From Symsagittifera roscoffensis (Eukaryota; Xenacoelomorpha; Acoela; Convolutidae), in contig NC_087067.1 of assembly GCF_963678635.1 (NCBI RefSeq), positions 6,490,647-6,554,646 of the forward strand: a stretch of DNA of 64,000 nucleotides, in the 5' to 3' direction. Both the position numbers and the translations under genes were made by a program. The notes beneath the pieces are model-generated. The model saw nothing but the letters and a program-made list of their open reading frames with translations. It was not told the DNA's origin and did not search any database. Every line of letters begins with the position of its first letter. Positions within the stretch are counted from its first letter, which is position 1. Shown here piece by piece: positions 55,685 to 64,000 of the stretch.

Positions 55685-55943
55685 CTTCTTTTTTCATTCC
55701 GTGAGCGAGGCACTTTTTGAAGCGACAAGCTTGACATCTATTTCTGAGGTTCTTGTCAATCGGACAGTTCCCATTATCCCTGCACTTGTACGTCAATCCA
55801 TTTCTTACAGTTCGCTTGAAGAAGCCCTTGCACCCCTCACATGAGAACACCCCGTAGTGCTTGCCTGAAGACTTGTCGTTGCAGATCTCACAGGGCGGGA
55901 TCGAGGTCTTGTTCATTGCAGCGGCGGCCGCTTGCGCTGCATT
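55685..55943 (-). CDS. RXR-like nuclear receptor, DNA-binding-domain exon (86 codons)
   Basis: Acceptor gagtgcggtttttag (phase 0) is followed by [17 protein letters not shown] and then the whole two-finger C4 domain: [20 protein letters not shown] and [20 protein letters not shown] to [14 protein letters not shown]. All eight zinc-binding Cys are present. The P-box is CEGCKG, as in RXR; HNF4 has CDGCKG. The second-finger loop CRDNGNC also matches the RXR form. Donor GAAG|gttcct is phase 1, matching the hinge exon 5.5 kb away. The poly-Ala run before the domain belongs to the N-terminal A/B region, whose other exons lie upstream. The expected site is an AGGTCA-type half-site, bound as a dimer. 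Confidence 0.97.
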
Positions 55944-55999
55944 CTAAAAACCGCACTCAAAAATTACAAACCCGCGAAAAAAATGGCTCAAAGTGTTGC

Positions 56000-58640
56000 A
56001 CAGTCTCTAGGGAATGTTTAAAAGCGAGCCCAGCGAAAATCTCGTGACCTTTGATTCCAAATATCCGTCCTTTGAACATCAGAGAATAGAGAACAGAATA
56101 ACGAAATAGAATTGCTAAAGTTTATTCACATGAAACGGATATTATGTATTTAAAAGACGATTCGTTATTTTTTAACATGCAAAAGTTGCGAGCTATCTTA
56201 ATGCATCAAACTTAGCTGCATCAAAAACTTGCGTGAATTCCCCTACAAAATAAATTCAATCACTTATATTTTGCAACTTTTAAATAGTTTTTAAATAAAC
56301 GAATGAAACTCAACAAACAGCAATAAAGAATAGTTGAAATACTTTGTGTCTGAATAGTTGAAACTTAAGTGTCTTTCCTTTCAATGTTAGGAAAATTGCT
56401 GTCGCGGGTAAAAACCGAGGAGCAGCTAATTCATTCGCAAATAAATCTACAAATGAACTCAGCAAATAATTGCCAGATTATTCAACTTGAAACAAGTGAT
56501 TGCGTTCACAATCGGCAATAGAAGGGTTTACGCGCACGTGAGGATGGGTTCTATCGCGCTTCGGTTTTGTATACTGATTCCTCCAATCGCTAATCTCCTT
56601 GAGGAACATTTTTATTTGAATTTGAACAATTGAAATTGGACATCGGAGTGTCTTTTTACTGTATCCGTACAAAATTAAAATTTCAACATCTTGAGCTGAA
56701 GCTTTTTTGCTTCAATCTGATTGGCTACAATCAGCCAATCAAACTTGATCACCATTACAAAATATTTTGTTCAATTGTAAGTTGGCTTATAAATTAGCCG
56801 ATTTAGCCAAAAAATATATACATTGTTTGGTAAACTGTTCAAATTTATTTCAAATAAGCTGCAGAGTTTTGTCCAGAGTAGAACAAAACATAGAAAATAT
56901 CTCCAGGTCAGAAAATGACCACCACGTCTGCTCAAAATTCGGCCTTGTTAAATATCGGCTCAACAATAAAGTGATTGCATTTGTATAAACCAAACCGGAC
57001 ATCAAGCCAACGGGACTTCAAGCCCATTCGTAAAGAAAAGGACCTCAAGCCGAATATTTTCTCAAAAGCCCTAAACTATGAGTCATTTGAAGACTGATGT
57101 TTAGGAAAGTTAGAACTTATAACATCGTTGAATGAGTTTTTCATATTAATATATTATGTATTTCAAAATCCGGCAGACGTAAATTACGAATGCCATTTTT
57201 AAGTGCTGCATTGTCATGAATGACATTTATTATGGACCTGCCTGAATTTTAGAAAAAAAAAACATTTTACAGACGAGAAAATAAATATTTGAGGTGCTTG
57301 TAAAGTTTAAATTTCGGCCTGTAGTCCCGTCGGCTCGTCCTAGACCCAACAAAACCAATCACTCCGACAGTGCTTTGTTCTCTGCATTTCTATATTGAGC
57401 CAAAAATTGTGTAAATGCGATATATTGAGTTGGAAAACTTCTGAAATCAATTTATTTGAAATTGTAAATTGTACTGTTGTTTGAAAAAATCACTTTTTTC
57501 GGGTTCTTAGATGAATTGAAAATGCAACAACTGTGTGTTAACTTATTACTAATCGAATGTCAAGCCACATGCAATCAAAAAAACCGCAAGGTTATTTGCA
57601 ACTTAGGTTTAAAAAAAAAGGAGCCTTACTTTTACACTACGCTCGCTAAAGCACCCGAGTATAAACATAGATTATTCCAAACTCGATTCATCCATTTTCT
57701 GTGAGTTTTACTGACAAAAATTAACAATAGAAGCGAGAACCAATGACGTCAAGTACTGTTACAACACTCAACTTCTCGATTATTTTCTAACAATAGTCTT
57801 GATGGTGTCCGGCAAATAAGGTGCCAGCTGTTAAGACGACAGCCGTTTTTAATGCGACTTTAAGATGGCGCTATATGGAATTCATCAATATTTCTCAGAA
57901 ATACAAATCTCTAATATTCGAACCGTTTTAACGTCTAATTGTCGTCTCAATGTCCTGTCGTCTTATTTACCAAGAACCACTCTTGATATATTTTCAAAGA
58001 TGATGCACGAAATCCCTCATACGCGAAGGATTGAATGCGCGAAAATAAAAACCAGCCAATCAGATTTCAGTAATCTAAAAGTTGGACAGAAAAAAAGAAC
58101 GTCAACATTTCCAGGGACCTAATATTGATGTTGGCCGAATATAAAAAGGACAGAAGTATGCAAAATATTCAAATTGTTACTGACCGCCGCCGAATTGGAA
58201 CAAATTTTATATTTCAAGGGTTTCGTTATGAAAGAAGCAAAATATTGCTTCATTTAATTCATTTTAATTGAATGGCAATTGATTCTTTTAACAAATTGAC
58301 TTTCGGCTAATTTTGTTTTCGGTCCTTCCCCCACGAGTTTTTCGCCCATTCGGTCCTTCGCGCATGAGAATAGCCCAGCCCCCGATAAGTGCCGCTGTTC
58401 ACCTTTCAATTCGTAAACACCAACGCATTTAACGTCATTTGACAATAAAAAGTCATGATCATTAATTATAGCTCGGAAATTGAGCCACAATAAACTCGTT
58501 TTTGCATTCAATTATCCAGAGTTTACAAATGCAGTATATATAAGACAATGATAAATAATTATAAAAAACAACGAACGCAGGAATTTGTTAAATAAAATCC
58601 GAACTTCTAAAAAATTCTCAATGTCTTCAGTTCGTTTCAA
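56000..58640. other. Sequence upstream of the RXR zinc-finger exon; no supported gene
   Basis: No exon with both splice sites was found on either strand. It holds an inverted CCAAT pair at 56718-56741 and another CCAATCA near 58055, close to a TTTTCGCGC that resembles an E2F site. Parts are less AT-rich (about 57.8-58.1 and 58.3-58.5 kb), as a promoter region might be. Confidence 0.4.
56718..56741. promoter_or_regulatory. Inverted pair of CCAAT boxes
   Basis: TGATTGGCT (56718-56726), spacer ACAATC, AGCCAATCA (56733-56741): a perfect 9-bp inverted repeat in which each arm contains a CCAAT box with the flanks favoured by NF-Y. It lies about 0.8 kb upstream of the RXR zinc-finger exon. It may be a promoter element or chance. 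Confidence 0.45.
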
Positions 58641-58645
58641 CTTAC

Positions 58646-58699
58646 ATTTCTCCAACAGCTGTCATAGACCCATGAAGCAACGAAGCTTCCGTCACTGTT
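58646..58699 (-). CDS. Candidate upstream exon of the RXR-like gene (18 codons)
   Basis: A 54-bp segment between acceptor aatgtgttgtcag and a very strong donor (AAAT|gtaagttg). Both are phase 0, as the zinc-finger exon's acceptor needs. It encodes NSDGSFVASWVYDSCWRN with no stop. The length, phase and donor strength support a real exon, but the peptide has no recognisable homologue and 2.7 kb separate it from the next exon. It may belong to the A/B domain or to an unrelated gene. Confidence 0.4.
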
Positions 58700-58879
58700 C
58701 TGACAACACATTTTTAAATGATTTCAAAAATCAAAACAGTTAGGTTAGTTGTTTAAGAGCCAATTTTCAGCTCTTCTGGGAAGAATAAATTGAGAGCGAG
58801 TTTTATTGTTAAAGAGAAGAACTAGAATCCCTCCTGTAAAATAAATTTGAGAAACAAGCTTTAAAGAAAAGCAAAGTTA

Positions 58880-60240
58880 AGACAAGATTAGCCGATATCC
58901 GTGCAAGCGGCACAAAAACTTCCAAACACAGCAAATTTGTGTCAATGTTAGTTGCTTGGTGTAATGCGAGCATCAAAACTAAAGCTTATTACACTAGTAA
59001 ATTAGTTTAAAAAAGCTCAAAAAGTCAATTAGTATAATAAGTTAACATGAAAGAGTACAAAAATGCAACAACAAAATTTTCTTAAATGGTCTATATTTGC
59101 AGATTTTATAGGAACTTTTTATTGACAAGAAAGCGCTAAATGAAGCACCGCAAGCTTGCATTGCTGCGACACAAAAAAATTATGGCAAGCTAGCCGGCAG
59201 AAAAAGGAGACGAAGTCCAATTCTTTTTTAATGCCGACAAAAAACAAGATCTACCTTAATCTACACTTTCATATGTTCGTCGGAAAAAAGTTCTAAGGAA
59301 AAACGTCAACTTAGTCTATTGGATTTTGAAATACCAACTAAACAGAATTTAACGTATGTCTAGAAAACAGCTTAAAACTTGCGCTGACACCCATTGAATA
59401 CAAAATTTAAATTTCATACAAATTTTAAAAGCTTATAAAGTTTTAACCTACCTCAAAAGTATTGGAAACTTTTTCCACTCATCAAAATCCGCTCTTTGAG
59501 ACCACTCAGCAGACAATAACAGCCAAAAAAAAGAGAAAAACTGAAGAAATATTATATCAGATTTGGTAAACTTAGCACCCACATGAACACAGAGGCGAAG
59601 CGAAGCTTCGCATCTTTTACAATGCAAGACTAACATTAAAAAAACAGCACATCTAGAGAACAGTTTAATCTAGGCAACCTTGCATAGCAAAGTATCTGAA
59701 TTTTGAACACAGAGGTGAAGCCGAGCTACGAATCACTTGCGATACAATACAAAACAGCCACTAAATCGGAAAAAAAAATCAGAAATGCCAAAATCTATCA
59801 AAAAGAATTTAAAACAAGGCTAGCCGTTAACTGTGCAAGAAGCACAAAATATTCTGACCTTCTTAAAAAAATACAATAAAATTATTTTTCCAATCAGTGT
59901 CGTTTTTTCGGCTTGGTGTGATAACGGAATCTGAGCGAAACACTAGAGCTTAGGCATTTTCGTCAGTCATTGTAAAATATGCAAATTGGAAAACCATTTT
60001 TGAAGACAAATAACAAGAAAAACAAACTAAAAGAAAAACTAACTTCATTTGAAAAAAAAACTTAATTTTCAAGGCTTAAATTAAGCATAAATAAGCTTAT
60101 GTAAGCCTGCTCACGCGCTCGAAATAAGACGAAAAATCAAAAATTTCAAATTATTTTTTCTCAACAGGGAAAACTTTTATAAGATATAGCACTCAAGCCA
60201 GTCTGATCAATTCTGGTGGAACCTGATTTTGCGTGAAAAA
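58880..60240 (+). repeat. Family B modules and hairpin repeats, mixed
   Basis: Family B ends lie near 58883 ('ACAAGATTAGCCGATATCC') and 59815 ('ACAAGGCTAGCCGTTAACTG'). The second is followed by the full family B body 'TTTTTCGGCTTGGTGTGATA' and 'TTCGTCAGTCATTGTAAAAT', as near 12590-12680. Hairpin heads lie near 59588 (GCGAAGC-GAA-GCTTCGC) and 59706. Confidence 0.7.
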
Positions 60241-60940
60241 GTAAAAAACTAAAACATATCCGAATACAAAGTTCCTCCCCATTTTGAATGGTCGGACCAA
60301 AAAGAATTTAAAAACTCTCACCAAGACAAAAGACGATAAAAACAGAATCCGAAGAAAACTTACCAAGCTGTAAAAAAACCGAAAATAACTGGGAGAAAAC
60401 CGTTCAAGCCGAAAAAAAATCAAAAACAATAGACTTCACTTCAAAACTAAAACGTTTATTTCCCCTCCCCCCCCCCATTTCTCTCAATACACACAGGCAC
60501 ATAAAAACTTTTTTTTGCTCATTAAACGACAAAAAATGAGGCCAATAAGCCGATATGAATTAAGCCGAAACTTAACAACCCGAGAAAAAAAACGAAATTT
60601 AAAAAGACCTTAAAATTTTTTAAAAAGTTGCTGAAGCCCCATCCATTTCAATACACACACACGCACACTTTTCTTTTCGCTGATTAAACGACAAAATATG
60701 AGGCCAATAAGTCGATATAATATAGGCCAAAACTTATTACACCGAGGAGAAAAGAGAAAAAATCAAACTTAAAAAAAAGACTCAAAAATATGTAGTTGTT
60801 AAAGTCTCACCCCTTCATTAAACACACGTACACAATTTGTTTTTAGTATACTCAAGGACGCAATATGAGCAAGAAAGAAAAGGAAAACAAAAATTTTGAA
60901 ATTAGAAAAAACAAGCCGGTGAAATTAGAACCAACCTAAA
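60240..60940. repeat. Repeated 'ACACACACGCACA…GACAAAAaATGAGG' segments
   Basis: Three related pieces near 60480, 60650 and 60820 share 'AATACACACA', a 'GACAAAA.ATGAGgCCAATAA' phrase and 'CCGATATAATATAgGCC'. Similar text occurs near 12100-12200, 23660 and 39040. No coding capacity. Confidence 0.6.
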
Positions 60941-60944
60941 AAGC

Positions 60945-61430
60945 AAATTTCGACACACTAGCGAAGAGACTATTAAAAAGCCTCAATATAAATTGAAATA
61001 AGAAAAGTAGAAATGTGGCTCGAATTAGTAAAACTTTGCTACGTATGGGCTTCGAAACTGCGACCTCGAGAGTTGGAGTCTCACGCACTGCCCTTTCGGC
61101 CACGAACGTTTAACAACTGGCAAACACTAGTCACAAATGGAGCAGCTATAGATGCTAACTAACTGCCAATGCTATGCAGCAAAAATGGTACCAAATACAA
61201 ATGGTCACACTTTTCAAATTATAGTTTGGAATATAAAAACTGAAGACTTCCACACTAATTTTGCATGTAATAAACTGGAAAACATTAAGCAAAATTATTT
61301 ACAAATTCCGCATTTCAAAAAATTGCCAGATATACTCAGTTAAAAAATTTCTGAAATCGACTTTTTAATATTGTTATCTTGTTTGGAACAAATAGCGTTT
61401 TTCGGTTCATTTGATGAATTTAACATGTAT
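60945..61430 (-). repeat. tRNA-derived SINE, family 1, long copy
   Basis: Contains 'GTGGCTCGAATTAGTAAAAC', the minus-strand tRNA part (GTGGCCGAAAGGGCAGTGCG; TCGCAGTTTCGAAGCCC) and a long trailing part shared with 36840-37090 ('ACTTTTTCGGTTCATTTGATG' type). It shows that the trailing 250 bp belong to the element. Confidence 0.7.
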
Positions 61431-61534
61431 GAGTTTCCAACAGAGAAACGACTGCTGCAGTTCAGAGTTCAACGTGCTGAAAATGGAGATCTTGAAATTG
61501 GAGATCATCCTGTGGACAAAGTTGTTTCCGGGAA

Positions 61535-61915
61535 AAAGTCTAGTACCTGATTGCAATAGCCTTGCTTATAGCAAGGGTACTAAGTAACGAAACAAAACTA
61601 ACTTAGCGGAAACAAAGCCGAGAATCTTTGAAGAGAAATCAGCTGAGCCAAAAAAAATCAAGCCCCATTGAATTACAATGAAGAACACTTACAACTATAA
61701 TTGAAATGGCTGACACCAAAAGAAAAATCCGTGATCTGGCAACTAAGACGACACAACTTGAGAAGGCAAACGAAAGTACGATAATTCAGTTTTTACCGAA
61801 AAAAAATTCCATATATACTGACAAACATTATGTCCGCCATGATTCGAACCCCAGACATTAGGGTATAAAGGGGACCACGTTACTTCTAGACCAAGTCGGC
61901 ACGAGCCTGGAAGTT
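61535..61915 (-). repeat. SINE tail hairpin followed by a family 2 copy
   Basis: 'AGTACCTGATTGCAATAGCC' with CCTTGC-TTATA-GCAAGG near 61556-61574. Then comes the family 2 tRNA part near 61830-61905 (minus: TTGGTCTAGAAGTAACGTGG; TGGGGTTCGAATCATGG). Confidence 0.65.
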
Positions 61916-62149
61916 GTTAATGTTCAATGATAAAGCAAGTAAGATTTGTAAGAAAAATTGTTAACAGGAAAAATTCGTGTTACCAATTTTAAAACACTTG
62001 CACTCGAAAGTGTCAAAACGATTTTCGAAAACAACGGTGATTATGTTTGTTGCCATATGAACGTACAGATTTGAGGAAATGTTTTGGTTTGACTGTATAC
62101 AGCGTTTAACCAATGAGAATTATCCTGGTCGTCCAATTTTTTCGATCAC

Positions 62150-63600
62150 GAATAACAAAAACTTTTTTTCTGAATTCAATGAGGTAAAAAGGGCAATTTT
62201 AACTCCAACTAGCGTAAAACGCACCTCCGGTCTTTCGAAGTTTTAACAACTCATAAAAAAAACAGCTGATATTGGAAATAAAGCATCCTCTAACTAAGTT
62301 CGTTGAAAAATTTTAAAACGAATTAAGAAAAGTCTAATCTAGGAAACTAATAGCAGCTGAGATGTCGCATTTGGACGCAAGATTGTTAACTCGTGAGAGT
62401 ACTCTCACAGTACCTAATAACAGTGTTGGAAATTTCAAATTTTGAGAAACTTCAAACTTAAGTTTTGTAAAAATGTTTTTTAATAAAACCATTCAAAACG
62501 ACATATCTCGGAAACTACCCAAACTTGAGCAGTCATATCTGGAGGCAAAACTTGCAACCCCTGAGAGTACGCTGACAGCCCCTAACTACAGGGTTAGATA
62601 TTTCAAATTTTGAAAAAAAGCTAACTTATGTTTTCTGAAAACTTTTTGAAAAATCCATTAAAAAGTCATATCTCGGAAACTATCAAGATTTGAGCGTCAA
62701 ATTTAGAAGCAGGATTCGCAAACCCGACTGCCCAACTTAAGGGTAGAAAAAATCAAATTAAAAAAAAAAAGAAGTTTTCTGAAAGACTTCTGAAAATCAC
62801 AAAAAACGTCATATCTCGAAAACTACAACGATCTGAGCATTCATATTTGGTATTTGGAGTAAAGATTCGCAACCACCTAGAGTACACTGCCAGCCCCAAT
62901 TACAGGGCTAGGAATTTCAAATTTTAAAGAAAAAAATTAATACAAGTTTTCTGAAAATTTTGTGAAGAAATGACAACAAACGTCATGTCGAAACATACAA
63001 AGGTTTGTGCGGTCATATTTGGAGGAAAAATCTGCAACTCCTATGAAAACCCTTGCAGAGCCTCACTATAGAGATGGGAACTTCAAACTTTGCCAAATTT
63101 CTATATCTAAGTTCTTTGAACAATTTAGAAAAAAAGACAACAAAAATCACATCTCTCAAACTAAGAGCATTTGAGCAATCGCTTTCGAACGCATGATCTG
63201 CAATTTGGAAGATCTGAGATCCTGAGAGTACCCTCACAGTACCCAACTACAAGGATGGGGATTTCCATGCTTTTCAACTTTTTGAAATCTAGTTTTCTGA
63301 AAAAATTTTAAACAAATCATAAAACACGTCATAACTCAAAAACACCAAGGGTTTGAGCTGTCATATTTTGAAGCAAAATTCGCAATAATTGAGAGCTCTC
63401 TGACAGCACTCAAATACATGTTTGGGATTTTCAAGTGTTAAAAAACATTTTTGTAATTTGAGTTTTCTGAAAATTTGTGAAAAAAATCACAAAAATTGTT
63501 GTATCTCGTACACTAAAAGGATTTGATTATTCGTAATTGAAGGCCAAAGTCGCAACCCCTGGACACCCTGAAATCGTCCCATTATTGGGTTGCTAATTTC
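62150..63600 (+). repeat. Satellite-like tandem array, about 170-bp unit, seven to eight units
   Basis: 'GTCATATCTCGgAAACTA' or a close variant occurs near 62500, 62668, 62807, 62982, 63150, 63328 and 63497, at intervals of 139-178 bp. Each is followed by 'TTTGAGC.GTCATATTTGGA', 'CGCAACcCCTGAGAGTAC', 'AACTACAGGGTTGG' and 'TTTCAAATTTTGAAAAA'. Units differ from each other by many substitutions, so the array is old. Confidence 0.85.
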
Positions 63601-63854
63601 AAGTTAGGTTAAAAAAATCAACTGAAATCAAACTTGAAAACCAAAAAAAAATCTTAAAAAAGGCAATATACGATTTCGCTTAAACGTGAAATAATTGTTT
63701 CGTTAAACATGCAAAAATAACACGTTGAAAAAGCTTAAACATGGCGAGATAGTGAAGCCTGCATTTAAATATATAATAGATTTGACTTTAGATCTCATGC
63801 AACTCAATTGGAGCTACACATGTCAAATTGCATTGTTCAGCTAGCAAAAAATTC

Positions 63855-63910
63855 TCAATACAGAGGCGAAGCTGAGCTTCGCACCAATTGTTATACAATA
63901 CAATATAATA
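63855..63910 (+). repeat. Dispersed hairpin repeat
   Basis: Perfect hairpin GCGAAGC-TGA-GCTTCGC followed by 'ACCAATTGTTATACAATAC'. Confidence 0.75.
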
Positions 63911-64000
63911 TAAAAAGCCGATATAATATAAGCCGAAAACTATCAAGCCGAAAAAAAAGGAAAACAAAACAGCCGAAAAAAAACTGTCATAAAAAACTTT

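Noticed and set aside
55659-55943. HNF4 or COUP-TF identity for the zinc-finger exon
   Set aside because: P-box CEGCKG, finger-two CRDNGNC and the ligand-domain exons match RXR better; HNF4 has CDGCKG.
56478-56672. Minus-strand frame ending …HPHVRVNPSIADCERNH
   Set aside because: It has a gene-like appearance for about 40 residues, but no convincing acceptor and no partner exon in phase. Kept only as a note.
57865-58122. 85-codon plus-strand frame MALYGIHQYFSEIQ…
   Set aside because: No splice sites, no recognisable domain and no codon pattern beyond chance in a slightly GC-richer stretch.
58254-58511. 85-codon minus-strand frame
   Set aside because: No splice signals or domain; likely chance.
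1-64000. CRISPR array, operon or bacterial origin of the window
   Set aside because: No regular short repeat/spacer structure. Genes are split by introns with GT-AG sites.

Overview
This window is a stretch of an animal (metazoan) nuclear genome. It is visibly AT-rich and intron-rich and is packed with interspersed repeats. The assignment to animals rests on a six-exon nuclear receptor of the RXR (NR2B) type, a family confined to animals. The sequence does not let me name the species or phylum. Every gene supported here lies on the minus strand.

Layout, left to right. 1-3.9 kb is a tandem/higher-order repeat array (unit about 405 bp). Its short core, a pyrimidine tract ending TTTCAG plus GATGAACTAGATTATGACAT, also occurs alone at 4.3, 4.6, 6.2 and 7.3 kb. 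From 26.1 kb down to 9.3 kb runs what I interpret as one large minus-strand gene ('gene A') with at least six exons, mostly acidic, Ser/Thr-rich and disordered. It includes a 3.7-kb exon with about eight copies of a Cys-Phe-x-Asn-Ser/Thr module and a His-rich exon built from a 96-bp minisatellite. Its introns hold two tandem copies of a 2.4-kb repeat, and a third, inverted copy lies upstream at 26.4-28.8 kb. 30.8-32.3 kb is a complete-looking three-exon gene ('gene B', 442 codons, unrecognised). A signal-peptide exon lies at 35.3 kb and another possible exon at 36.5 kb.

43.9-55.9 kb is the RXR-like gene: zinc-finger exon, hinge/helix 1-3 exon, three ligand-domain exons, and a last exon with a Gln/Asn/Ser-rich tail. 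All splice phases agree. The retinoid-pocket and AF-2 residues are mostly replaced, which points to a receptor that does not use retinoids in the usual way. A possible extra upstream exon sits at 58.6 kb. The largest RXR intron contains an internally deleted Ty3/Gypsy-type LTR retrotransposon with an intact 5-bp target duplication.

The remaining sequence is mostly repeats: at least two tRNA-derived SINE families, a dispersed GCGAAGC/GCTTCGC hairpin, a CCTTGC/GCAAGG tail hairpin, a 'TTTTCGTGACC' repeat family, a mosaic repeat containing 'AGCCGGTTACTGTGCAAG', a satellite-like array at 62.1-63.6 kb, and a compositionally distinct stretch at 40.0-41.5 kb. Splice sites and exon joins were read by eye. 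No transcript or database evidence was available. Repeat edges are approximate.
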